The notes below the pieces were generated by a model. It was not told the origin of the DNA. It saw only the letters and a list, made by a program, of their open reading frames with translations, and ran no database searches. The position numbers and the translations under genes were made by a program. This document shows, piece after piece, positions 1 to 5,894 of a stretch of DNA of 14,045 nucleotides. The stretch's first letter is position 1; each line of letters starts with the position of its first letter. Origin of the DNA: UBA11704 sp964491805 (GTDB lineage: Bacteria > Patescibacteriota > Minisyncoccia > Phycocordibacterales > UBA5272); contig CAZBGU010000021.1 of the NCBI GenBank assembly GCA_964491805.1, positions 1-14,045 on the forward strand. The letters run 5' to 3'.

Positions 1-36
1 ATTATGACGAACGAAGTGAGGAATTAGTTTCGTGAC

Positions 37-55
37 CGAGTCCTTATACCCCAGC
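37..55 (+). repeat. direct repeat copy 1, CGAGTC-N6-CCCCAGC
   Basis: CGAGTC lies at 37-42 and CCCCAGC at 49-55, separated by 6 bases. The same 13 fixed bases with the same 6-base gap recur in the same orientation at 736-754, so the two copies flank the SLOG-like gene. Function unknown; it could be a dispersed intergenic element of this genome or the edges of an inserted segment. Confidence 0.5.
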
Positions 56-56
56 A

Positions 57-95
57 AATTCGTGCGGAGTTCTGATGCCCGAGTTGCATCGAATT
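57..95 (+). repeat. bulged inverted repeat (hairpin)
   Basis: AATTCG (57-62) pairs with CGAATT (90-95), and TGC (63-65) pairs with GCA (86-88), leaving one bulged T at 89 and a 20-base loop. The 9 pairs could form in RNA or DNA. No T-run follows, so it is not an ordinary terminator on the + strand. Confidence 0.4.
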
Positions 96-105
96 CATAA
101 AGGTT

Positions 106-164
106 TTATGAAAGTGAGAAAATAGAGTTTTAGTGACCCTCTTAGGACACTCGAACTTTCATAA
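106..164 (+). repeat. 10-bp perfect inverted repeat upstream of the SLOG gene
   Basis: TTATGAAAGT (106-115) is the exact reverse complement of ACTTTCATAA (155-164). Inside, AGTG (132-135) pairs with CACT (148-151) and CCT (138-140) with AGG (144-146), so the element could fold as a longer two-part stem. The right arm ends 8 bases before the -10 box of the next gene, placing it at about the -35 position. It could be an operator, or the 3' end of an upstream transcript. Confidence 0.45.
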
Positions 165-169
165 GTTAT

Positions 170-178
170 TGCTATAAT
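170..178 (+). promoter_or_regulatory. extended -10 promoter of the SLOG gene
   Basis: TGC precedes a perfect TATAAT at 173-178 (extended -10). The ATG lies 8 bases after the last base of the box, where transcription is expected to begin, so the mRNA is probably leaderless. I see no convincing -35 box. Confidence 0.65.
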
Positions 179-185
179 ACGAGCT

Positions 186-698
186 ATGAAATGGATACTA
201 TTTACGGGCACGTGGAAACTTACAAACAAAGAAGTTGAGAATGATGTACGAGAAGCTACTCGTGAAGTGCTTTCTCGTGGAGACGGAATCGTGACAGGAG
301 GGGCTACAGGAGTAGACTACTTTGCTATGGATGAAGCAATGAGAATGTTTCCAGATGCTTCACGTTTGAAAGTGATCATTCCTGCTATGTTTAAGAGCTA
401 TGTCTACGACTACCACACTAACTGGCTCATGCCTTCTGTGACAACAGAAAGTATTAATGACCTTGAAAAACTTCTTCAGCAAATAAAAGATGCCAACCCT
501 GAATCTCTTGTTGAAATGCCGAACGACATAATTACTCAGGATCACTATAACGACCGCCACGATGAAGAGGTAAAGATTTCTGACGAGGTGTATGCTTTCC
601 AGGTAAACAATAGTACTGGCACACAAGATACGATAGATAAAGCAGCGAAGAGTGGTTTACCAATTACTTTGCATAAAAAGTACACAATAGAAATTTAA
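186..698 (+). CDS. SLOG-superfamily (DprA/DUF2493-like) small protein
   Basis: This 170-residue cytoplasmic protein has the marks of the SLOG Rossmann-like fold, which includes DprA and LOG proteins and binds nucleotides or nucleic acids. Visible signs are an N-terminal strand ending in TGTWKLTN (residues 7-14), the glycine-rich IVTGGATGVDYFAMDEA (35-51), and a late AFQVNNSTGTQDTIDKA (137-153), which resembles the phosphate-binding turn and 'random helix' of the family. DprA is usually much longer and carries extra domains, so this is a stand-alone SLOG domain. The start is set by a TATAAT box ending 7 bases before the ATG. It has its own promoter and no operon partner. In recombination this fold loads RecA on ssDNA; in effector systems SLOG proteins sense nucleotide ligands. 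Which applies here cannot be told from the sequence. Confidence 0.7.
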   Translation: MKWILFTGTWKLTNKEVENDVREATREVLSRGDGIVTGGATGVDYFAMDEAMRMFPDASRLKVIIPAMFKSYVYDYHTNWLMPSVTTESINDLEKLLQQIKDANPESLVEMPNDIITQDHYNDRHDEEVKISDEVYAFQVNNSTGTQDTIDKAAKSGLPITLHKKYTIEI

Positions 699-701
699 CC
701 C

Positions 702-797
702 AACTTGAGCGAAGTTCCTAGCGTCCGAGGAGGTTCGAGTCGCAGACCCCCAGCTAACACATTTTCATCGTACGCGAAGCGTTCTTACACTTCGTGT
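702..797 (+). other. cluster of mini-hairpins between two genes
   Basis: Three short perfect stems lie in this spacer: AACTT/AAGTT (702-706 with 712-716), ACGC-GAA-GCGT (772-782) and ACAC-TTC-GTGT (787-797). The last two can also pair with each other as ACGCGAAG (772-779) with CTTCGTGT (790-797), 8 pairs with one G-T. The cluster lies just before the -10 box of the next gene. The first stem starts 4 bases after the SLOG stop codon. Confidence 0.4.
736..754 (+). repeat. direct repeat copy 2, CGAGTC-N6-CCCCAGC
   Basis: CGAGTC lies at 736-741 and CCCCAGC at 748-754 with a 6-base gap, matching copy 1 at 37-55. The surrounding GGTTCGAGTC looks like a tRNA T-loop, but the flanking bases do not pair as a T-stem, so no tRNA is called. 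Confidence 0.5.
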
Positions 798-803
798 TGC
801 GAG

Positions 804-809
804 TATACC
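804..809 (+). promoter_or_regulatory. -10 box of the small membrane protein gene
   Basis: TATACC at 804-809 lies 5 bases before the ATG at 815. A more upstream GTG at 794 is in frame but lies before the -10 box and so could not be in the mRNA. This chooses the start at 815. Confidence 0.45.
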
Positions 810-814
810 GATAT

Positions 815-1099
815 ATGACTTACAAAACACAATACATAAAGCTTTTGTTAGGTTCCACTGCTTTTTTTTGCTCTCGTGTATTATTCTTATCTTTTGATGA
901 TATTGAGGGATCCAACCTTCTTGTCACAACAACGGTGGCACTAGTCATATATTTTGTTTCTCTAATACTATATTCATGTATGTTTTCCATAAAAGAAAAC
1001 GTACATCATTTTTTTCTTATACCACAAACAAGAGTACACCTCATCTCAGTAATTCTTATCCAAGTAGTTACCGCACTCTGTATTTTCTTTGTACTTTAG
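815..1099 (+). CDS. small three-helix membrane protein, unknown function
   Basis: The product is 94 residues starting MTYKTQ. It has three hydrophobic stretches at about residues 9-27, 36-57 and 74-94, so it is probably an integral membrane protein whose last helix reaches the C-terminus. I recognise no family. The start at 815 is preferred over an in-frame GTG at 794 because a TATACC -10 box lies between them. Its TAG stop is only 2 bases from the stop codon of the convergent methyltransferase gene, so there is no room for a separate terminator and the two transcripts must overlap at their 3' ends. Confidence 0.5.
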   Translation: MTYKTQYIKLLLGSTAFFCSRVLFLSFDDIEGSNLLVTTTVALVIYFVSLILYSCMFSIKENVHHFFLIPQTRVHLISVILIQVVTALCIFFVL

Positions 1100-1101
1100 T
1101 G

Positions 1102-1914
1102 CTATCTACGCTTTGGTTTGAAGGCTAAGAAACCACCGACTTCTAGTGCTCTAGCCTGTGAGAAGGCTTCAAACTCTTCAATTCTTTCACTGTCGACGTC
1201 TATCTCCCTAATATCATCAAAACCGATATCTTTTAGCATCTTATGGATATCCTTTAGTTTTACAATATCACTACTGAGTATATCGTCATTGTAAAGAGGT
1301 TCACCACTTTCGTCGTATCCATAGAAAAAATAACCAAAACTCGACACCATAATGAATCCACCTGGAGCAAGAACTCGCCACGCCTCTGACAAAAGATTTT
1401 TAGCCTGATCAAAGAGAGTGTGCGACATGTCAAAAGAAGGACAATTGATAAGATTGGATGAAACAACACCTTGCACAGAAGAATCAGAAAAAGGTAGTCT
1501 CTCGCCGTCTGCTTCGACAACAGAAAGATTATCTACGTTATTAACGTCTTTGTAGGATGCGTGAGTTTGGGCTCTATCATGATCAATTTCAACACTTATA
1601 AGATGTGCACCTGCATATCGCGAAGAAGACAATAAGGCTCCATTTAGATGATTAACTTCCCCGGTTAGATCAATAGCGGCTCCAGCGCCAACATTAAGTA
1701 CGACACTACCCTTTTCAAGGTATTTGTTAAAGATTCTTTGGTAGACTTCTTTTGGTACCGGATCATAATTAGTACGTAGTGCTTCAGCAAAGTCATCCTC
1801 ATCCGCTACTTTCGCCGAAACATGTTCCAGATAAGGCCGATTGTCTCCACCCCCCATTGCTTCAGTTAATTTGGATATCTTATCTATTGCTTGTGCCTTT
1901 TCGTTACTTTTCAT
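1102..1914 (-). CDS. class I SAM-dependent methyltransferase
   Basis: This 270-residue protein shows the class I (Rossmann) methyltransferase motifs in order: motif I VVLNVGAGAA (71-80) for the SAM methionine end, the acidic end of strand 2 ISVEID (106-111) for the ribose hydroxyls, motif III VEADGERLPFSD (133-144), motif IV VVSSNLI (150-156), and the post-motif EAWRVLAPGGFIMVSS (177-192). This arrangement is close to Methyltransf_11/UbiE-type enzymes that act on small molecules or lipids. The substrate is not identifiable. The N-terminal 60 residues are charged and may form a lid. The start at 1914 follows a TATACT box by 13 bases, which implies a leader of only a few bases. The gene is divergent from the 2025 unit and convergent with the small membrane protein gene. 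Confidence 0.85.
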   Translation of the reverse strand: MKSNEKAQAIDKISKLTEAMGGGDNRPYLEHVSAKVADEDDFAEALRTNYDPVPKEVYQRIFNKYLEKGSVVLNVGAGAAIDLTGEVNHLNGALLSSSRYAGAHLISVEIDHDRAQTHASYKDVNNVDNLSVVEADGERLPFSDSSVQGVVSSNLINCPSFDMSHTLFDQAKNLLSEAWRVLAPGGFIMVSSFGYFFYGYDESGEPLYNDDILSSDIVKLKDIHKMLKDIGFDDIREIDVDSERIEEFEAFSQARALEVGGFLAFKPKRR

Positions 1915-1927
1915 TTTATTGCTTAAA

Positions 1928-1933
1928 AGTATA
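1928..1933 (-). promoter_or_regulatory. -10 box of the methyltransferase gene
   Basis: On the - strand TATACT reads from 1933 to 1928, 13 bases before the ATG. There is no Shine-Dalgarno sequence in the leader. The 110-base region to 2025 is a divergent promoter region shared with the next + strand gene. Confidence 0.5.
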
Positions 1934-1976
1934 TCCCATGGCTCACTTTTTTTGAAATCTACACTATGTAGCTATC

Positions 1977-1989
1977 GTGTGAACTATAC
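1977..1989 (+). promoter_or_regulatory. shared promoter-upstream motif, copy 1
   Basis: GTGTGAACTATAC begins exactly 32 bases before the TATACT box at 2009. A 12-of-13 match (GTGTGAACTCTAC) begins exactly 32 bases before the TATACT box at 4790. The position, around -39 to -27, suits a regulator-binding site or an alternative -35 element. Confidence 0.4.
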
Positions 1990-2008
1990 GAACTATATTC
2001 TTTTACTA

Positions 2009-2014
2009 TATACT
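2009..2014 (+). promoter_or_regulatory. -10 box of the 2025-3223 unit
   Basis: TATACT ends 10 bases before the ATG at 2025. A second, TATAGT (2019-2024), touches the ATG and is too close to serve. The leader would be about 0 to 4 bases. Confidence 0.5.
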
Positions 2015-2024
2015 TGTATATAGT

Positions 2025-2945
2025 ATGAAAGACGAACCAAAGATTAGACCAAAAGAAGAGCCTCGGCACCCGGAAAAAAGACTCACGACGTATCACATAC
2101 TGCAAAAGATAACAGCGCAAAATGCTCGCGAAATAAACAAAGAGCTAGAGTCACAGTATGGACTACAAAATTTTGTTGACGAATCCCTTCATATTAATCC
2201 ACATGCCTTTTCACAAAAAGTTGGTGGTATTTACACAGAGGAAAACATTGCTCTTGACGTCCAAAAAGTAGACACTCTCGACAGAACTAACTCAGCAGCA
2301 GACAATCCAAATACACAAACATTTTACAGAGAAACCTACGGATCACAGTCTCCGGAAGATATTGTAAATCAATATAGAAAAAACAAAGACATGAGCAAAA
2401 GTAGTCAAGCAGAAATGGCAATTACAGCACTTATGCACAAAGTATTAAAAGAACGCTTTCTTGTTGTAAGAACTTCTGTTTTTGACGACTACACAAATGG
2501 TGTTGATAATCTCATTCTTGATAAAGAAACAGGTGCTGTTATTTGTGCATTCGACGAAGTGCTTGAAAATGAAGGAGACCAGGAACGAGGACCTTCCAAA
2601 AAAATTGCCAAAGTACTAAAAAGCGCAAAACGTGGTGGCACGCAAGCAAAATATGGAGTATCTCTCGTTGATAAAAGAATTACTCGAGCAGCGATCAAAA
2701 ATGTGCCAGTATTTTATCTGCCACTAAAAAGCGATGATCTTGCAACACTTACAAAAGATCTCCACTATTCACAAAGTAAAGAAACAACAGATACAGAAAA
2801 GAGACTGTTTGCACATCTTGTTACATCAATTGAGGAGCAAAAAACAATGTTAGAAAAGGAACAGCTTCCTTCTACCATACGCCAGAAACTTCGGGACTTC
2901 GACGAATCGCTAGCGGCACTCAAGAAATTCGCAGAGAAGAAATAA
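2025..2945 (+). CDS. conserved-looking cytoplasmic protein, possible PD-(D/E)XK nuclease fold
   Basis: The product has 306 residues, is highly charged and has no signal peptide or membrane helix. The N-terminal part (1-130) is mostly polar, predicted helical. The middle has a striking block, DDYTNGVDNLILDK (154-167) followed by a hydrophobic strand and AFDEV (175-179), then a Lys-rich stretch (192-209). An Asp in a turn before a strand, followed by a second strand carrying Asp/Glu, is how PD-(D/E)XK nuclease cores look, but the usual Lys after the second acidic residue is not at the expected place, so this is a suggestion only. The C-terminus (250-306) is helical, coiled-coil-like. The start is fixed by a TATACT box 10 bases upstream. 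It is probably co-transcribed with the gene that follows 17 bases later. Confidence 0.6.
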   Translation: MKDEPKIRPKEEPRHPEKRLTTYHILQKITAQNAREINKELESQYGLQNFVDESLHINPHAFSQKVGGIYTEENIALDVQKVDTLDRTNSAADNPNTQTFYRETYGSQSPEDIVNQYRKNKDMSKSSQAEMAITALMHKVLKERFLVVRTSVFDDYTNGVDNLILDKETGAVICAFDEVLENEGDQERGPSKKIAKVLKSAKRGGTQAKYGVSLVDKRITRAAIKNVPVFYLPLKSDDLATLTKDLHYSQSKETTDTEKRLFAHLVTSIEEQKTMLEKEQLPSTIRQKLRDFDESLAALKKFAEKK

Positions 2946-2962
2946 ATCAAACCTAAAACACT

Positions 2963-3223
2963 ATGGAAACCTTGGTAACAAAAATTTTTGCAGAGGTAGG
3001 TATAGGAAACGACACTTTCTTGTCAACTGAGTATGAGGAAGGCGACAACGAGTATCGTGTCCCTAAATTAATTTTCCCAGATACGGTAACAGAATTCTAC
3101 ATAAGGATCTGGGTTTTTAAGACTGTTTTTATATTTTCTACAAAAAATCTCTTCGAAATAAAAAAGAAAAAGAGGAATACACTCAAAATTCTGTTTGGTG
3201 TTGGAGGTACGCAGAATCACTAA
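2963..3223 (+). CDS. small basic protein, probable lineage-specific family
   Basis: The product has 86 residues. It starts 17 bases after the previous stop with no promoter of its own, so it probably belongs to the 2025 unit. The N-terminal half is acidic and the second half is aromatic and basic: FYIRIWVFKTVFIFST (45-60) looks like two beta-strands, and IKKKKRNTLKILFGVGG (66-82) ends in a glycine turn. From memory, similar short proteins with a YxRIW strand and a K-rich FK-LFG(I/V)GG ending are common hypotheticals in Patescibacteria genomes; I cannot verify this here. No catalytic residues are apparent. The function is unknown, and linkage to the preceding possible nuclease-fold gene is the only functional clue. 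Confidence 0.6.
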   Translation: METLVTKIFAEVGIGNDTFLSTEYEEGDNEYRVPKLIFPDTVTEFYIRIWVFKTVFIFSTKNLFEIKKKKRNTLKILFGVGGTQNH

Positions 3224-3398
3224 CGTATTAACTACAAGACACGATCGTATTATTATGACAAGCAGCACATTTTTGTGTATAGAGAATTAACTCTTTTAGC
3301 AACTTCCTGGGTTGTATACATAAACTTGAAAGACATACAGAGGCTTTGTCAACCACATACCTCATGTGCACAGCAACGGTAAACACTAGCACCCGAAA

Positions 3399-3407
3399 TG
3401 GTATACT
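3399..3407 (+). promoter_or_regulatory. extended -10 promoter of the beta-helix protein gene
   Basis: TGG precedes TATACT (3402-3407), an extended -10. The ATG at 3417 follows the box by 9 bases, so the mRNA is leaderless or nearly so. The 193-base spacer before the gene holds no other feature that I can support. Confidence 0.6.
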
Positions 3408-3416
3408 TTCACTATT

Positions 3417-4679
3417 ATGAAAAATATCATTGTCGTTCTTTTGCTCTCTGGTTGTTTGTTGTGTGCTTCAGATAAAGCATCAGCCCTTTCTTCCGTGTAT
3501 GTTAACAATACATATACAAGCACCAGCACCGAGGGGAGAGTTCTCGGCGTAGATGTATTTCGGACGATTCAAGAAGCAGTAAATGCAGTGGATGAGAACG
3601 GGACAGTATATGTGTCAACTGGACTATACAACGAATCTGTTACAATAAATAAATCTCTTTCGCTTGTTGGTAGTAGGCCTTTTGTAAAAATTGGAGCACA
3701 CCCCAATGCTCCTGTGCTTAACGGAGGTGAAGCAACTGGTGCAATTCTTATAGACGGAACAACAGAACCTGTGAATGTATCTGTAAGAAACATGATAATT
3801 ACAAAAGGTAAATACAGCATTGCTGTTCTCCATAACGCAAAAGTAACCATATCTAATAATACGATCAGTCACTACGCAAAAAACGGTATTACACTTGGGC
3901 CAGTTTTCCTACCCGAAGCTGGAGGAATTAGTGGCGTACTAAGCAACAATGAAATAATAGGCCTTGGTCAAACTGACACACTCGCACAAAATGGAATACA
4001 GGTCTCAGAAAACAATACAGCAATAATCACGGGTAACAAAATCTCAAATAATATCTATACAGTTCCTGGCAAAAAATGGGCGACGGGAATCCTCATTCAC
4101 CAAAGCGGAAGTGTTGTTATTGCGAACAATACTCTCATTTCAAATCAAATTGGCATCAATCTTATACAGGTAAATGCAAGCAATGTGAATGGAAACAACA
4201 TTACAGGTGATCAATTTACAAAAGCCGGTATTATGGTGAACAACTATGATATAAGTAGTACAAACAACACTACAGGGAACACCATAAAACGTAACACACT
4301 AACTGGTGGGCTAATCGGAATCTGGTCGAGTTATGCGCACGGGAACAAATATATTAGCAACAGTATTACAAGCAGTCTAAGAAATGGCATCTATCTTTGG
4401 AACAGTAGTAACAACACTCTCTCTGGTAATACAATATCGTCTATTCGATCTTCACAATATGACAACACTTCTGGTATCGAGCTTGACGAAGAAGAGACTT
4501 CTTCGTCAAATGACGCAACAACCTCAGGCTCACATTATAATAATCTTATAAATAATGTAATTGTTAAAAGTGATTCTGGTTTTTTGCTTGCAAAAAATTC
4601 AAAAAATAACAACTTTAGTAATAACCGTTTTAATGGAATACTTGTATTTCCTGCTGATATTCAAAAACATACAAAATAA
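3417..4679 (+). CDS. exported NosD-like right-handed parallel beta-helix protein
   Basis: The product has 420 residues. It starts with a signal sequence (MKNIIVVLLLSGC) that contains a lipobox-like LSGC ending at Cys13; a signal peptidase I site after ASA (residues 21-23) is the alternative. Residues 48-85 (FRTIQEAVNAVDENGTVYV, then Y-NESVTINKSLSLVGS) match the opening of NosD/CASH-type beta-helices. After this come Asn-rich turns of about 20-25 residues (ISNNTIS, LSNNEI, ITGNKISNN, IANNTLISNQIG, VNGNNITG, LSGNTIS, LINNVI), typical of a right-handed solenoid. Members of this superfamily bind or cleave polysaccharides or are structural; I see no clear catalytic triad. RVLGV (41-45), just before the helix, echoes a motif in the giant protein's tail. 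It is probably a single-gene transcript. Confidence 0.8.
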   Translation: MKNIIVVLLLSGCLLCASDKASALSSVYVNNTYTSTSTEGRVLGVDVFRTIQEAVNAVDENGTVYVSTGLYNESVTINKSLSLVGSRPFVKIGAHPNAPVLNGGEATGAILIDGTTEPVNVSVRNMIITKGKYSIAVLHNAKVTISNNTISHYAKNGITLGPVFLPEAGGISGVLSNNEIIGLGQTDTLAQNGIQVSENNTAIITGNKISNNIYTVPGKKWATGILIHQSGSVVIANNTLISNQIGINLIQVNASNVNGNNITGDQFTKAGIMVNNYDISSTNNTTGNTIKRNTLTGGLIGIWSSYAHGNKYISNSITSSLRNGIYLWNSSNNTLSGNTISSIRSSQYDNTSGIELDEEETSSSNDATTSGSHYNNLINNVIVKSDSGFLLAKNSKNNNFSNNRFNGILVFPADIQKHTK

Positions 4680-4757
4680 AAACGTCACAACGTAGTATTT
4701 TTTATATTCTTGTAGTAAAGCGCTCACACATACAGCTTTTCTTATTTTGATGTTACT

Positions 4758-4770
4758 GTGTGAACTCTAC
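4758..4770 (+). promoter_or_regulatory. shared promoter-upstream motif, copy 2
   Basis: GTGTGAACTCTAC differs by one base from GTGTGAACTATAC at 1977-1989. In both places the motif begins 32 bases before the first base of a TATACT box, leaving a 19-base gap. This constant geometry is what suggests a real element. Confidence 0.4.
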
Positions 4771-4786
4771 TCATCATTATAAACGG

Positions 4787-4795
4787 TGCTATACT
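4787..4795 (+). promoter_or_regulatory. extended -10 promoter of the M15 peptidase gene
   Basis: TGC precedes TATACT (4790-4795). The ATG at 4804 follows by 8 bases. An upstream in-frame GTG at 4786 overlaps the promoter itself and is therefore unlikely to be the start. Confidence 0.6.
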
Positions 4796-4803
4796 ACAAT
4801 CAC

Positions 4804-5739
4804 ATGATGAATCCGCAACATAAAAGAAGTTTAGTATTGTTCATGTCACCTTCTGTTATTGTTTTTATTGTACTTGGGTCTGGTCTGTTCTATGAATATA
4901 CACGCACCCTAAAACTTGAATCAAGAATTGACGCACTCACAAATGAACTCGCCTCCTCAACCGCAGCGATAACCTGGAATGCATATCGCCTTTCTCAAAA
5001 CATTACAGATCTCCGAACCGAGACACTTGGTCTTTCAAATACAATCAAATATACCCAACAAAATGTCGACGCTGTAAAAAATCAAGTTGGTGGCGTAGCT
5101 GAGACAGTTGGCTCAATCTCAGGCACTGTTGGAAACCTACAAAAGCTAGCAGAAGTTGACCCAGAACTTCTCAAAAAGTACTCAAAAGTATATTTCATGA
5201 ACGAGAACTATGTGCCAGCACATCTAACAAAAATACCACAGGACTACGTCTACAACTCAAAGCGTGAAGAACAATTCTTGACAGAGGCAAATCACAACCT
5301 TGTTAATTTGCTTCTCGCAGCGAAAGCAAATGGTGTTTCACTTTATGTTAAGTCCGCATACAGATCTTTTGCAGAACAAAAATCTCTAAAATCAACATAC
5401 TCGGTAGTCTATGGTGCAGGCACAGCAAACACATTCTCTGCTGACCAAGGTTATTCTGAACATCAACTTGGTACCACACTTGATTTTATTACTATCGGTC
5501 TCGGTGGACAGCTTGCTGGATTTGATACTACACCTGCCTATACATGGCTTCTCGATAATGCTTACCTTTACGGTTTTATACTTTCGTATCCTAAGGGCAA
5601 CAAATACTACGTATACGAACCCTGGCACTGGAGATTCGTTGGCATAAAACTCGCAACATATTTGCACACCAACGGTATCAATTTCTACGATATGGATCAG
5701 AGGGAAATCGACAAGTACCTCGTCAATACTTTCGACTAG
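4804..5739 (+). CDS. membrane-anchored M15B (VanY-type) D-alanyl-D-alanine carboxypeptidase
   Basis: This 311-residue protein should remove the terminal D-Ala from peptidoglycan stem peptides outside the membrane. An N-terminal anchor spans residues 9-30. It is followed by a coiled-coil-like stalk (about 35-115, with LESRIDALTNELASS and regularly spaced hydrophobics). The catalytic domain covers about 140-290. The family motifs are present: SAYRSFAEQ (184-192), SEHQLGTTLDF (218-228) with zinc ligands His220 and Asp227, and EPWHWRFVG (272-280) with catalytic Glu272 and zinc ligand His275. All key residues are intact, so it should be active. The start at 4804 is chosen from the promoter position. 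The stalk may let the enzyme reach the wall or a partner. Two M14 peptidase-like genes follow from a separate promoter. Confidence 0.88.
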   Translation: MMNPQHKRSLVLFMSPSVIVFIVLGSGLFYEYTRTLKLESRIDALTNELASSTAAITWNAYRLSQNITDLRTETLGLSNTIKYTQQNVDAVKNQVGGVAETVGSISGTVGNLQKLAEVDPELLKKYSKVYFMNENYVPAHLTKIPQDYVYNSKREEQFLTEANHNLVNLLLAAKANGVSLYVKSAYRSFAEQKSLKSTYSVVYGAGTANTFSADQGYSEHQLGTTLDFITIGLGGQLAGFDTTPAYTWLLDNAYLYGFILSYPKGNKYYVYEPWHWRFVGIKLATYLHTNGINFYDMDQREIDKYLVNTFD

Positions 5740-5877
5740 AACAATAACATGTTCGGAGTACTGTCTAAAAAAGTTGAACGCTACCAAATGCGTATCACTA
5801 TATCTTTTGCTACCCTTTAACAGATGAGTATAACCGTATTTTATGAGCACTGATAACAGTTTGTATTTTGTATAAAG

Positions 5878-5886
5878 TGGTATACT
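5878..5886 (+). promoter_or_regulatory. extended -10 promoter of the tandem M14 genes
   Basis: TGG precedes TATACT (5881-5886). The ATG at 5895 follows by 8 bases. The in-frame ATG at 5889 is only 2 bases past the box, ahead of the expected transcription start, so 5895 is preferred. Confidence 0.6.
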
Positions 5887-5894
5887 GAATGTAT

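Noticed and set aside
3..35. Short open frame YDERSEELVS ending in TGA at 33-35, possibly the C-terminus of an upstream gene
   Set aside because: Only ten codons are visible, with nothing to support coding, and the sequence resembles the CGAAG-rich spacer at 700-800.
725..757. tRNA or tmRNA 3' end (GGTTCGAGTC followed by CCCCCAGCT)
   Set aside because: The bases on either side of the T-loop-like sequence do not pair as a T-stem, and no D-arm, anticodon arm or matching 5' acceptor strand is found upstream.
696..815. Integron attC site after the SLOG gene (ACCCAAC at the stop codon fits the R'' core)
   Set aside because: No GTTRRRY core follows in the spacer and the L-box pairing is missing.
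4683..4704. Terminator after the beta-helix gene (ACGT-CACA-ACGT followed by a T-run)
   Set aside because: The stem is only four pairs and the T-run starts 6 bases later; too weak to call.
5739..5754. GAACA/TGTTC hairpin at the end of the M15 gene
   Set aside because: Five pairs and no T-run; could occur by chance in AT-rich spacer.
5392..5850. A 152-codon - strand frame inside the M15 gene
   Set aside because: It is antisense to a well-supported catalytic domain, has no promoter pattern of the local type and no recognisable motif.
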